Assembly (NCBI GenBank): GCA_963784885.1
Contig: CAWATA010000004.1
Location: 780,215 to 844,214, forward strand
DNA from: RHKX01 sp963784885
GTDB taxonomy: Bacteria; Actinomycetota; Thermoleophilia; Solirubrobacterales; 70-9
Length of the DNA: 64,000 nt
Direction: 5' to 3'
Shown: positions 52,480 through 61,513 of the stretch, in pieces
How positions within the stretch are numbered: position 1 is the stretch's first letter
Layout: each line of letters starts with the position of its first letter
Notes under the pieces: model-generated
Databases searched by the model: none
What the model was told of the DNA's origin: nothing
What the model saw: the letters and a program-made list of their open reading frames with translations, nothing else
Program-made: the position numbers and the translations under genes

Positions 52480-52686
52480 GGCAACTCGACGCCCGGCGGC
52501 GACCGCTACAACGCCCTGTATGGCGTCGCGGCTGACAACGCTCAGTGCGGCACACAGGCAGGGTCCGGTGCGTTCGGCTATTTCGGCAAGGACAACAACC
52601 TCGCCGGTGGCGCGAACGGTCCGCAGACGGGCATCAACAACTCGTCGGTCTGCGGCAATCGCGCGAACGCGCCCGGCCAGAACTAG
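52480..52686 (+). pseudogene. 3' part of a small Gly/Asn-rich exported protein
   Basis: The frame ending at 52686 encodes NSTPGGDRYNALYGVAADNAQCG, continuing SGAFGYFGKDNNLAGGANGP and NSSVCGNRANAPGQN, a composition typical of secreted Gly/Asn-rich proteins with a cysteine pair. Upstream, AVALNFVGFAGGAP in another frame may be its signal region, so one indel near 52,470 could have broken it. A terminator-like hairpin follows at 52725. Tentative. Confidence 0.35.
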
Positions 52687-52724
52687 GCCGCGCAGGGCAA
52701 CCTGCCGTAACGAATGGGGGGGAG

Positions 52725-52750
52725 GAGGCCCGTCTACGCTGGCGGGCCTC
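52725..52750 (+). terminator. Hairpin terminator
   Basis: 8-bp stem GAGGCCCG/CGGGCCTC with a 10-base loop, followed by TCGTCCCTTC. Lies 38 bases after the partial frame ending at 52686. Confidence 0.5.
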
Positions 52751-52983
52751 TCGTCCCTTCGGGGTCATGGGAGCTGGCTCACTTTCTCGTGAAGGGCGAC
52801 GGCCTCGCGGTCGGACCATCGCTCGCAATCGGTCCCCGGGGCGCTGACGTGCTCGTACCCGGTCGGTCCACTGACCGGACGCTTTAACCACGTTGATCTG
52901 ATCGTCTCGACGGTGAGGATGCCGCTGTTCGTTGCTCTCAATGCCTACGCGGCATTGAGGCCTCCCTCCGAATCGCGGCCGCC

Positions 52984-53011
52984 TGGATTCGAACCAGTGA
53001 CCTTCGGTTTC
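52984..53011 (+). repeat. tRNA 3'-half direct repeat, left copy (att-like)
   Basis: 28 bases identical to 57443-57470. On the minus strand they read GAAACCGAAGGTCACTGG followed by TTCGAATCCA: anticodon-stem 3' strand, variable bases and T arm of a tRNA. The 5' half of a tRNA is absent, so this is an attachment-site remnant rather than a gene. Confidence 0.75.
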
Positions 53012-53197
53012 ATAGAGCGTCGACCAGCCTGGCCGGATCGGACACGTGAAGCGGTTTGTCGGCCCGTTCAGGTCCCGCGTGGTTGCCGCGCGCGGTGGTG
53101 GCCTGGGGAGCAAAGGCGGCCAACGCAAGCGCCGCAAGTAGAACGGCGCCGAGGGCCATATGGCTTTCCGTTAGTTGGAGCTTATGACTTGAATTGC

Positions 53198-54549
53198 TCA
53201 AGTTGCCGGGGACCGTTCGACCCGCTCGCGGCGGCTTGACTCAACACGTGCCCCTGCCTTCGGGACGACGAGGACCGACTTGCGCCGCATCGGCTCCTGC
53301 CGCGAATCGGCCGGTCGCAGAGCGAGTTCCTGTACGAGGGTGCGCATGATCACGCGCGTCTCAAGCAAGGCCATCGCCGCACCGATGCAGCGCCTCATCC
53401 CGCCGCCGAACGGAATCCATGAGTAGGTGCCAGGGCGCACGCCGAGGAATCGCTCGGGCCGGAACTCGTCGGGGTCGGGATAGATCTCTGGCCGGCGGTG
53501 GACGAGCGCGATGTACGGGACAACGATCGTCCCCGGCTGCACGGTCAGCCCATCGAGCTCGATCGGCTCCTTGGCGAGGCGTACCGTAAAAGGAAATACC
53601 GGGCGCAGCCGCAGCGTCTCGCGGATCACCGCGTCGAGGTAGCTGTCACCACCGTCGAACTCGGTCTCCTCGAGCCGCGCAAGCACATCGGGGTGATGCA
53701 CGACCCGCTCGATCACCCATGAGAGGGTCGCAGCGGTCGTGTCGTGGCCGCCGATCAGAAGCAGCCGCATCTGATCGCAGATCTCCTTATCGCTCAGCGG
53801 AGTTCCACCCTCATCCCGCACGGCGAGAAACTGGCCAAGACATCCCGATCACCGAGCTCACCGCTCCGCCGACGCCGGCTGACCTCCTCGAGGACGATCT
53901 CATCGACGGCGCGCTTGAGCCTCTCGATCCGGGGAAACGGCCGCTTGAAGCTGTCGTTGCGAGCGTTGGAGACCGCCATCTGGATCAGGAACCGTCGGGA
54001 TCCGATCTCACGCGTCAGGTCGAGGATCGCGGCACGGAGGCGGTCCAGGCGCTCGGGGTCGGTGACGCCGAAGATCGCCGCCATGATGATCTCGAGGGTC
54101 ACGTACTGGGCGTGCTCGTGTGCCGCCGTCGGGACATCTGTCGGCCACCGCTGCGCCAACTCCCGCGCCTTCCCCTCGATCGTCGGCTCGTAGCGCTCCA
54201 GCGCGTCGGCGTTGAACGCGGGCAGCAGCATCCGCCGCTTGGCGAGATGCACGTCACCATCGAGCGACGTCAGCGCACCCTCACCCAACACCAACTCGTG
54301 AGGGGAGAGCATCCGCAGCGCCTCTGCGAAGTGGGCCGCATCGGCAGGCGCCCGGAAGACGGCTTGGATGTCGTCGGGATTCGTGAGGCAGAGCCACGAC
54401 CCGGTGCCGGGCATCTTGACCACGAAGCGGTCACCGAGCACACCCAGGCGCTCGGTGAATCGGGGAAGCCGCAGCCAGTACTCGGCGGCGTTGACGAGCG
54501 CGGGACGCCGCAGGTATGGAAGGCCGGCAAGTTCGGTGGTCGTGGACAT
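53198..54549 (-). CDS. Cytochrome P450 (frameshifted)
   Basis: About 450 aa when two frames are joined at about 53,820 (DVLASF / VRDEGGTPLSDKEICDQMRLLLIGGHDTT). Features: I-helix GGHDTTAATLSWVIE, K-helix ETLRLRP (ExxR), PERF, and haem-binding loop FGGGMRRCIGAAMA with the thiolate Cys. N-terminal part MSTTTELAGLPYLRRPALVN from ATG 54549. Soluble haem monooxygenase needing ferredoxin/reductase partners, none of which are adjacent. Divergent from the TetR gene with only 20 bases between start codons, which implies shared control. Inside the repeat-bounded segment. Confidence 0.85.
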
Positions 54550-54550
54550 G

Positions 54551-54585
54551 GCATGTATGCTACAGAGATATGCAATCTGTTGCAT
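54551..54585. promoter_or_regulatory. Candidate TetR operator between P450 and regulator genes
   Basis: Two inverted repeats lie in the 20-base gap and across the regulator's start codon: GCAT-GT-ATGC (54551-54560) and ATGCAA-TCTG-TTGCAT (54570-54585), both perfect. A dimeric TetR protein could bind here and block both genes. By position and symmetry only. Confidence 0.45.
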
Positions 54586-55223
54586 CGTCTCTCAGGCGAA
54601 CCACCCCGATTGATGTCGACGCCGTGTCGAGCCTCCCCGAGCAGATCGCGCAGGCCGCGCTCGAGCAGTTCTCCGAGGTCGGGATCCGTCGCTCGACCGT
54701 GGAGGACGTGGCCCGTCGAGCCGGGATCTCCCGCGTCACGGTCTATCGCCGTGTCGGCGGCAAGGACGACCTCGTGCGACTCGTCATCGAGCGCGAGGCG
54801 AGCCGGGCGATGGACGAGCTCGACGGCGCTCTCGCCGGCGAGCAGGATCCGGGGATCGCGCTCGAGCTCGGCTTCGCGTTCCTCGTGCGCTTCGTCCGCG
54901 AGCACCCGCTCTTCGGCCGGCTCCTGCGGACCGAGCCCGAGTTCCTGCTCCCGCTTCTGACCGTCGACGGCGGTCCGTTTCTGGCGTTCTACCGGTCGCT
55001 CATCGTCGAGCGTTTGGCGGCGATGCTGGACCGCGGCACGATCGAGCCCGTGGACGTCGACCGTGCGGCCGAGGCCGTGACGCGGCTTGCCATCTCGCTG
55101 GTCCTGACTCCCAGCAAGCTGATCGATGCAGACGATCCCGACGCCGTCGCAGCATTCGCCCGCGAGATCCTGCTCCCGATGCTGCACGCCCAGCCGCCGC
55201 GCAGTCGGAAGTCGCGAGATTGA
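54570..55223 (+). CDS. TetR-family transcriptional regulator
   Basis: 217 aa. N-terminal HTH: LPEQIAQAALEQFSEVGIRRSTVEDVARRAGISRVTVYRRVGGKDDLVRLVIERE (about residues 18-72). The C-terminal ligand-binding helices have no recognisable pocket signature (FLVRFVREHPLFGRLLRTEPEFLLPLL). Start ATG 54570 has no clear ribosome-binding site, and the first 17 residues are unstructured, so a start further downstream (GTG near 54623) is possible. Divergent neighbour of the P450 gene, its probable target. Confidence 0.87.
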   Translation: MQSVASSLRRTTPIDVDAVSSLPEQIAQAALEQFSEVGIRRSTVEDVARRAGISRVTVYRRVGGKDDLVRLVIEREASRAMDELDGALAGEQDPGIALELGFAFLVRFVREHPLFGRLLRTEPEFLLPLLTVDGGPFLAFYRSLIVERLAAMLDRGTIEPVDVDRAAEAVTRLAISLVLTPSKLIDADDPDAVAAFAREILLPMLHAQPPRSRKSRD

Positions 55224-55269
55224 CGGGAGCCGTGGCCAGCCCTCGTTGCCCCCGGCTAGGATCGCGGCG

Positions 55270-55506
55270 ATGAGCAAACAGCGCGCAGGACAGCAAAGTC
55301 AGGGCGGCGTCAGCGCCAGACAGGTATTCGGCTGGCTCGCCCTCGCACTGCTCCTGCTCTGGGTCGTGCTCAACACGCAATCGGTCGAGGTCGATCTGAT
55401 CATCGCGACGGTGACGATGCCGCTCTTCATCGCCCTCCTCATCGCCGGGTTGCTCGGCGCGCTCATCACCTGGCTTCTGCCGCGCCTCCGCAGCGATCGG
55501 AACTGA
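55270..55506 (+). CDS. LapA-domain (DUF1049) small membrane protein
   Basis: 78 aa: short polar N terminus (MSKQRAGQQSQGGVSARQVF), TM1 GWLALALLLLWVVLNTQSVEVDLIIATV, TM2 MPLFIALLIAGLLGALITWLL, basic tail. The N-T-x-x-V-x-V between the two helices is the LapA/YciS signature. Role in actinobacteria unknown. Lies 46 bases after the regulator and 40 before the GMC oxidoreductase. Confidence 0.8.
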   Translation: MSKQRAGQQSQGGVSARQVFGWLALALLLLWVVLNTQSVEVDLIIATVTMPLFIALLIAGLLGALITWLLPRLRSDRN

Positions 55507-55546
55507 CGCGACCCGCGAGCATGCACCCCTGGGAGGTCTGAGTCAC

Positions 55547-57184
55547 ATGAGCCACGAATACGACTACGACTATCTGGTCATCGGCTCGGGTTTCGGCGGC
55601 TCGACGAGCGCGCTACGCCTGGCACAGAAGGGCTACAAGGTCGCGGTGCTGGAAACCGGCCGGCGCTACGCCGATGAAGACTTCGCCGAGACGACCTGGG
55701 AGCTGGGCAAGTACTACTGGTTCCCGAAGCTCGGAATGAAGGGCATCTTCCGGCTGACGCTGTTCAAGGACATCCTGATCGCGTCCGGCAGCGGCGTCGG
55801 CGGCGGCTCGCTCGGCTATGCCAACACGCTGTACCGCGCGCGGCCGGGCTTTTACGCCGACGAGCAGATCGCGGGTCTGGCTGACTGGGAGGCCGAGTTA
55901 GGCCCGCATTACGACGAGGCCGAGCGAATGCTTGGCGTGGTCACCTACGACCGCGACACCGATGCCGACCTTCTTCTCAAGGAGTACGCAGACTCGATCG
56001 GGCGCGGCGACACCTACTCCAAGACTCGGGTCGGGGTGTTCCTCGGCGAGCCTGGCCAGACCGTTCCTGATCCGTTCTTCGGCGGCGAGGGCCCTGAGAG
56101 GACCGGGTGCGAGCGATGTGGCCAGTGCATGGTCGGCTGCCGCTTCGGCGCCAAGAACACGCTGGTCAAGAACTACCTCTACTTCGCGGAGAGACTCGGC
56201 GTGACCGTGATCGCCGAGCGCACCGCCCACGACATCAAGCCGCTGGGCGCAACCGACGGCTCCGACGGCTACCTCGTCACGCACGAACACACCGGCGCAT
56301 GGCTGCGCAGGGACCGCCGCACGATCCGTGCCCGCGGGGTGATCGTGGCCGCCGGCGCGCTGGGCACCAACAAGCTCCTCGCGAGCAGCAAACTGCGTGG
56401 CTCGCTGCCGCGCCTGTCCGACCGCCTCGGATATCTGGTGCGGACCAACAGCGAGTCGATCCTCGCCGTCACTGCGCCCGACGACACGCGCGACTTCACC
56501 AATGGTGTGGCGATCACGTCTAGCATCTATCCCGACCCCGACACGCATATCGAACCGGTCACATACGGCAAGGGCGGCGACTCACAATCGCTTCTGTTCA
56601 CTCTTATGACCGAGGCCGGCAAGCGCGGCACCCAGCCGCTGCACCTGCTCAAGAACCTCATCACGCACCCTGTGGCCGCGATACGCGCCGCGCGAATCAA
56701 GCACTTCTCCCAGCGCACGATGATCGTGCTGGTGATGCAGTCGCTCAACAACTCGATCAGGCTGAAGGTCAAACGGCGCTGGCGCAACGGCAACGTCGTT
56801 CTGACCACCGAGCAGGACCCAAATAACCCGAACCCCGACAAGATCCCCGCGGCCTACCGCTGCGCTGAGTGGATCCAGGGCAAGATCGGCGGCACAGCGC
56901 AGGCAATGGCAACCGAGGCGTCGCTGGCCATCCCGACGACCGCCCACATCCTCGGCGGCGCCGTCGTAGGCGAAGATGCATCAACCGGCGTCATCGACAC
57001 CGAGCACCGCGTCTTCGGTTACGAGAACCTGCTCGTTTGCGACGGCTCTGCCGTCCCGGCCAACGTCGGCGCCAACCCCTCGTTGACCATCACCGCAATG
57101 ACCGAGCGGGCGATGGCCTTCATCCCCGCGAAGAGTCCCGCGCCGCCCACGCGGGATGCTAAGCCGGCTACGCATTCGGCGTGA
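55547..57184 (+). CDS. GMC oxidoreductase, cholesterol-oxidase-like
   Basis: 545-aa flavoenzyme. FAD Rossmann motif YLVIGSGFGGSTSALRLAQKGYKVAVLE (9-36), then GSGVGGGSLGYANTLYRA and a cysteine cluster TGCERCGQCMVGCRFGAKNTLVKNYLY near residue 190. The C-terminal part AHILGGAVVGEDASTGVIDTEHRVFGYENLLVCDGSAVPANVGANPSLTITAMTERAM has the His/Asn active-site region. Layout matches ChoD-type putative cholesterol oxidases/sterol dehydrogenases of actinobacteria; the cysteine cluster is a feature of this subgroup. Intact. Together with the P450 it suggests oxidation of a sterol-, terpene- or alcohol-type compound. GGGAGG lies 11 bases before ATG 55547. Confidence 0.9.
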   Translation: MSHEYDYDYLVIGSGFGGSTSALRLAQKGYKVAVLETGRRYADEDFAETTWELGKYYWFPKLGMKGIFRLTLFKDILIASGSGVGGGSLGYANTLYRARPGFYADEQIAGLADWEAELGPHYDEAERMLGVVTYDRDTDADLLLKEYADSIGRGDTYSKTRVGVFLGEPGQTVPDPFFGGEGPERTGCERCGQCMVGCRFGAKNTLVKNYLYFAERLGVTVIAERTAHDIKPLGATDGSDGYLVTHEHTGAWLRRDRRTIRARGVIVAAGALGTNKLLASSKLRGSLPRLSDRLGYLVRTNSESILAVTAPDDTRDFTNGVAITSSIYPDPDTHIEPVTYGKGGDSQSLLFTLMTEAGKRGTQPLHLLKNLITHPVAAIRAARIKHFSQRTMIVLVMQSLNNSIRLKVKRRWRNGNVVLTTEQDPNNPNPDKIPAAYRCAEWIQGKIGGTAQAMATEASLAIPTTAHILGGAVVGEDASTGVIDTEHRVFGYENLLVCDGSAVPANVGANPSLTITAMTERAMAFIPAKSPAPPTRDAKPATHSA

Positions 57185-57617
57185 GATCAGCGACCGCGCC
57201 GCAGGCGGTCAGCCAAGGGTGGCAACGACACCGGCATCGGACTCCGCGCGAAGCCTGGCAGGCCGCGCAAGACGGTCTGGGCAGGGCGCCCCTGCGTGTT
57301 GGTTGCGCGATGGTTTCGTTCCGCATGTCCATGCGGTTCGCCGATTCGAGCAGGTTCGCGGCTAGCCCCGGACTCGTCGAATAGAGCGCCGCTATCGCAG
57401 TGTCCATGCGCCATTGCGGCCTACCCGTGAAGCGCGCCCGACTGGATTCGAACCAGTGACCTTCGGTTTCGCAGATTCGCCGTCGGTCTTGTGACCGTCA
57501 GCTGCACCTAATTGCCAGGGCCAGGTGATCGAGAGGTACCGAGACCTCTATCCCTATCCCCTCAAGATCTCGGTGTCGCCGATCCACGGACGAAGGACAG
57601 CTGCTCCCGCCTGGTCC
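57185..57617. other. Non-coding region containing the right att-like repeat
   Basis: 433 bases with only short frames of implausible composition on either strand. Apart from the tRNA-derived repeat at 57443-57470 I see nothing assignable. Confidence 0.45.
57443..57470 (+). repeat. tRNA 3'-half direct repeat, right copy (att-like)
   Basis: Identical to 52984-53011 over 28 bases. Here the flank continues the tRNA further: on the minus strand the T stem ACTGG/CCAGT is complete and a CGGGCGC acceptor-like strand follows. The anticodon 5' strand still does not pair and no D arm is present, so it is a truncated tRNA, as at an integration site. Confidence 0.75.
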
Positions 57618-58407
57618 CTAGGTGTGTGAATGCAGCGCGACCACCCGGTCGCCGGGCTGCGGGTTCTTGCAGCGCTCATCCTCGAACGAGATCAGCTCAC
57701 CTTCGCGCTGCAGGGCCACTATCGGACCCCACTCCTCCCGGACTTCAGCAGTCACCCCCTCGGGCCCGACGTCGTACTGCCGGATGTCGACACCCTGGCC
57801 GATCTCGAGCATGTCCGAGATCACGTTGGCGATTCCAGGCGTGTGCGTCGCCATGCCGAGCAGCCGACCGGCCGCGGATGAGGTGCTGATGACGCTGTCG
57901 GCCCCGCTCTGGTCGAGCAGGTGGACGTTCTCATCCTCCCGACAGGCGGCGACGATGTCAGCCTCGGGACCGAGCTCGCGAGCCGTGAGGGTCGTGAGCA
58001 CGGCTCGTCATCGCGGCTGACTGCGACCACGACAGCCCGTGCCTCCTCGATCCGAGCCTCGTGCAGGACATGTCGCTGGGTCGCGTCGCCGGCCACTGCG
58101 GCGTCAGGCCGGCAGCTGTCGCCTGTGCTCGCGCATCGGGTCGCGGATCGATCGCGATGATGCTGCGGGGGTCGGCGCCCTGGGCCGTGAGGATCGCCGC
58201 TGCGGCGCGGCCCTTCGTTCCGAATCCGCAGATGATCGTATGGTCTTTCAAGGTCCTCCTCCAGCGCGAGATCCGATAGGCGGTGCGCGTTCGCTCGGCA
58301 AGTATCTCCAACGTCGTGCCGACGAGGAGGATCAGGAAGAGGACCCGCGCGGGCGTGACAAGCCGGGTCGTCGCGAGCCTGCTTTCGTCGCTGACGGGAC
58401 GAACGTC
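57618..58407 (-). pseudogene. K+ channel / TrkA-N protein, 5'-truncated and frameshifted
   Basis: What remains is the end of the pore module and the regulatory domains. It begins DVRPVSDESRLATTRLVTPARVLFLILLVGTTLEILAE, which in relatives directly follows the selectivity filter TxGYG. Next comes the RCK/TrkA-N Rossmann domain LKDHTIICGFGTKGRAAAAILTAQG, GDATQRHVLHEARIEEARAVVVAVSRDDEAVLTTLTAREL and DENVHLLDQSGADSVIS. A TrkA-C-like end (GPIVALQREGELISFEDERCKNPQPGDRVVALHSHT) follows. Frames slip near 58,085 and 58,005. The first half of the channel is missing because the sequence changes abruptly at about 58,407 into an unrelated gene. Confidence 0.75.
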
Positions 58408-59309
58408 TCTAAGTAGACGTAGCGCGTCCCGAGCTTTGTTACGAGCCTGGCGTAGTTCTCGACAATTGGCGGCTCCATCTCCTGGAACGATGCCGAGTTC
58501 CAGAACAAGTCAACCGCGCTACGAAGGCGGGGGAGCTGCCGGGGGCGATGATTAGGATCCGCTTGGTCGCCGCCATATCGATCGTCTTGAGGCTGCGCGT
58601 TTCCATGAAGTCAGTGACCTCTCCAGGGAAGACAGCCTCAAGGTATCGCTCCTGGATGTAGAGCTGCGGCGGGATGTCACAGAGTATGTATTTTGTGATG
58701 CTAGGATAGAGCTTAAGCAGCACCTCGGCTTGCGCCCCGTAGCCGCCTCCGATCTCCAAGATCGTGGTAACCTTGCCGAAGTCGACGAACTGCTTCGCCC
58801 ACCGATACTCGAGGAAGTTGCGCAGGAAGGAGATCGTGTAGCCGACGCCCGGATGGCCGTGGGGATGGAAGAGGTCGCGCGGCGCCCCCTGCGCTCGAAT
58901 CCTGGATCCGCAGTATTTCCTTTTCAGGGTCGCCTTGCAGGGCAACTTGGAAGAGCGCGTTCTCGAAGGCGACGAAGGTGTCGTTGCAGGCGCCGATGCT
59001 CCTGCTATTCAGCTTCCGGAAGATCCCGGTGCGAATGAGTAGCCCAAGGATCGCCTGTTGGATGGCCGGCAAGTCGTTGAACCAGAAAGCGCTCAGATCG
59101 TCCTCGAGAATGAATGGTTTTCCCGATACGCCCATGCTGCGATAGGTGGGCTGCCCGGACGCTCGGAATTTGGCGAGGCCTTCGCTCCGTAGGATGGGAT
59201 AGAAACGGTCAAAGTAAACCTGCCAGTAATTGCCGGGTCGGTAGAGTTCATCCGCATTTTCCATGTCCCGCACCATAGCATCGAGCGCGGGGAAGTCGTC
59301 ACTAAGCAT
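58408..59309 (-). pseudogene. Putative sugar O-methyltransferase, 3'-truncated and frameshifted
   Basis: Starts ATG 59309 (MLSDDFPALDAMVRDMENADELYRPGNYWQVYFDRFYP). The SAM-binding part lies in the next frame: ILEIGGGYGAQAEVLLKLYPSITKYILCDIPPQLYIQERYL. It continues in a third frame with RSAVDLFWNSASFQEMEPPIVENYARLV and GTRYVYLE. This is the layout of putative sugar O-methyltransferases found in lipopolysaccharide and glycan clusters. Frames change near 58,905 and 58,537. Coding similarity stops at YVYLE (about 58,408), some 80 residues short of a normal end, where the K+-channel remnant begins. Last gene of the lower-GC sialic-acid-type operon. Confidence 0.68.
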
Positions 59310-59310
59310 C

Positions 59311-60498
59311 TTACATCACCAAGTTGAAGGAAATGTCGTAAAACCGTTTTTTTAATAGCGCTTCGGTCACATCGACCTTTTTGAGCTGTTCCTTGATAGA
59401 AAAACTCACGCGGCCGTCGTCCCGGCCAGCGTAGGGATTCGTCATGTCCCTTATCCTCTCCCGCCATGGGGGCGACAAGGCCTGCCGGATACCCGCTACG
59501 ATTTCGCCGACGGAGTAGCCCACATCGATCACGTTGGCCGCCCTGATGCGACCCTGCTGCCGGTCGCCGATGTTGACGACCGGCAGCTTAAACGAGGGAG
59601 CCTCGATGAGGCCGCTCGAGGAGTTGCCGATCATCAAATCGAGATGGCGCAGGCAGCTCAGGTAAACCCGCTGGCCCAGGTTGTCGTAGAGCCGGGAATC
59701 CGAAGGATGATTCTTGCAGAACGCGGCGATTCGCTGGTTGATCCACCTACCCTGGACGTCGGCGTTCGCCTGGGTGAAAACCGCCTGGACCCGTTCCTGT
59801 TGCAGCGCGATCAACAGATTCTCGATCTGCTGTTCAGCGGTGTTTCGCTCGAGGGTCACCGGATGATAGGTCACCAGCGCCGTAGGAGCCGCCAGATCGA
59901 AGTCCAGTCGCGCCGCCAGTTCCGGCTTGGTCAGCAGGGTGACCTCGTACAGAGCATCCAACCCAGGGGCGCCGAACGCAAAGACGCGCTCAGGATCTTC
60001 GCCCATCTGGATGATCCGGTGGCGATATGTCTCGGTGGAGGCGAAGTGAAGCGAAGCCAGCTTGGTAACGGCGTGCCTGACTCCCTCGTCGACGGCGCCC
60101 TGGCTGGTCTCCCCCCCATGGATATGAGCGATGGGGATCCTGGCGAGCAGCGCGGCGATGGCAGGGGCCAGCAATTCAAAGCGGTCGCCCAGAAGGACAA
60201 GGAGGTCCGGGTGCAGCTCGGTCAGGGCATCCGCGAATCCCAGCAGACCGACGCCGATTGACTTGGTCGTGGCAGGATCGCTGTCGGCGGAGAGCAGCAT
60301 CTCGATCTTGCGGTCGATGCGAAAGCCATCCCGCTCGATGTCCTGACCGGTCAGGCCGAACTCGGGACAGAGGTGCATGCCAGTGGCGATCACCTGCAAC
60401 GCGAGCGCCTCGTCCTCACGAATCGCGCGCATGAGTCCTCGCAGCAGCCCGTAGTCAGCACGGGAGGTGGTCACGACACAGATGCGTCTAGGGGTCAC
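59311..60498 (-). CDS. neuC: UDP-GlcNAc 2-epimerase (hydrolysing), NeuC/LegG type
   Basis: 395 aa. GT-B-like epimerase fold: RRICVVTTSRADYGLLRGLMRAIREDEALALQVIATGMHLCPEFG, DLLVLLGDRFELLAPAIAALLARIPIAHIHGGETSQGAVDEGVRHAVTKLASLHFAS, and the UDP-binding half VYLSCLRHLDLMIGNSSSGLIEAPSFKLPVVNIGDRQQGR. It releases UDP while forming a 2-epimerised sugar (ManNAc or the 2,4-diacetamido analogue) that NeuB then condenses. Start GTG 60498 overlaps the neuB stop (GTGA). Intact; codon use is less GC-rich than in the left 58 kb. Confidence 0.92.
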   Translation of the reverse strand: MTPRRICVVTTSRADYGLLRGLMRAIREDEALALQVIATGMHLCPEFGLTGQDIERDGFRIDRKIEMLLSADSDPATTKSIGVGLLGFADALTELHPDLLVLLGDRFELLAPAIAALLARIPIAHIHGGETSQGAVDEGVRHAVTKLASLHFASTETYRHRIIQMGEDPERVFAFGAPGLDALYEVTLLTKPELAARLDFDLAAPTALVTYHPVTLERNTAEQQIENLLIALQQERVQAVFTQANADVQGRWINQRIAAFCKNHPSDSRLYDNLGQRVYLSCLRHLDLMIGNSSSGLIEAPSFKLPVVNIGDRQQGRIRAANVIDVGYSVGEIVAGIRQALSPPWRERIRDMTNPYAGRDDGRVSFSIKEQLKKVDVTEALLKKRFYDISFNLVM

Positions 60499-61513
60499 TT
60501 CAAATTGGCCCAAGTCACGACGTTGTCGGCCTTTATGTCCGCAGTGACCGGAAGTCCCATGACCTTTTCGAGATCCTTGGGCTGAATACCGTGTCCCGGC
60601 CGTCTGATGGCCACATTCTCGCGGCCGAGGCACGCGCCCCGTGGTATATCACGCGTCGCCACCAGGCTTTTCCGGGCAACCGCCATGTTCTTGATTTCGC
60701 AAGGCGCCGGGGCTTTAATGCCGGTACCAAGCGCCTGCTCGACGTTGCGAATCGCCCGCACCATCGCACCGAGCTCCTGGGGTTCCAGGGAGGACCGGTG
60801 ATCGGGCCCTGGCAGGTTCCGATCCAAGGTCAAGTGCTTCTCGATGATTCGCGCCTCGCGCGACTGCCGCGAGGGTGATCTCCGTACCCGGCGTATGGTC
60901 GGAATAGCCTACGGGGAACCCAAAGGCCGTGGCGAGCGTGTCCATCGCCTTCAGGTTAATCTCAGCAAAGGGGGCGGGGTATTCGGTCACGCAATGCAGA
61001 AGATACAGTTGCGAATTACCCGTGCCGACCATCACCTCGACGGCCTCGGCCACCTCGGCCAGCGTCGCCATCCCGGTCGAGAGGATCAGCGGCTTGCCCT
61101 TGCGGGCGAGATACTGGAGAAAGCCGTGATTTGTGGCGGCCTCGCCGGACGGGATCTTGTAGGCGGGCACGCCGAGTTCTTCGAGCAGATCGGCGCTGCC
61201 CTCATCAAACGGACTGGACAGGAACAGGATTCCGTGTTGGCGGCAACGGGCCAGCAGGATCCGGTGGTCTTCCTCGCTCAATTCGAGCCGCTTGAGCATT
61301 TGGTATTGCGTGCTCGCGTCTTCGGTATTGCGCTGCTGGTATTGGGCCTTCGCGGCGGAGCGGCTGACCACTTGTCCGTCTCGAAACTCTGGAACTTGAT
61401 GCAGTCCGCGCCGGCCTGGCGAGCCGCCTCGATCAGCCGCTGGGCAATCTCGACCGAGCCGTTATGATTGACCCCGGCCTCGCGATGATGAAAGTCCGGT
61501 CCTGAGGGATCAT
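60495..61513 (-). CDS. neuB: Sialic/legionaminic acid synthase NeuB (frameshifted)
   Basis: Condenses phosphoenolpyruvate with a 6-carbon N-acetylated sugar to give a nine-carbon acid. Reconstructed from three or four frames: MIPQDRTFIIA(E)AGVNHNGSVEIAQRLIEAARQAGADCIKFQSFETDK; LEELGVPAYKIPSGEAATNHGFLQYL, TGMATLAEVAEAVEVM, YLLHCVTEYPAPFAEINLKAMDTL and FPVGYSDHTPGTEITLAAVARGA; then the SAF (antifreeze-like) domain ARKSLVATRDIPRGACLGRENVAIRRPGHGIQPKDLEKVMG. Breaks near 61,475, 61,375 and 60,850. About 340 aa when repaired. ATG 61513 overlaps the presumed NeuD stop. Confidence 0.85.

Larger units (their letters stand above)
52211..53197. other. Mostly non-coding region with partial exported-peptide frame
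   Basis: Nearly 1 kb with no complete gene. The left 170 bases are AT-richer than the surroundings and probably carry the M1 peptidase promoter. The middle holds a partial frame and terminator, and the right part a tRNA-derived repeat, all listed separately. A 49-codon minus-strand frame near 53,010-53,160 with a hydrophobic stretch was considered too weak. Confidence 0.45.

Noticed and set aside
52984..53060. Possible complete tRNA gene on the minus strand
   Set aside because: Only the T arm and anticodon 3' strand are present; the 5' anticodon strand, D arm and acceptor 5' strand do not pair. Treated as an att-like remnant.
53010..53201. 63-codon minus-strand frame overlapping the P450 stop
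   Set aside because: It has a short hydrophobic stretch but begins with TTG, lacks a ribosome-binding site and ends inside the tRNA-derived repeat; too weak to call.
57168..57414. Short frames on both strands after the GMC oxidoreductase
   Set aside because: Arg/Ala-rich with no motif, and different frames compete equally; no support.
57430..57510. Possible complete tRNA gene on the minus strand
   Set aside because: The T stem is perfect, but no matching D arm, anticodon stem or 5' acceptor strand can be found upstream.
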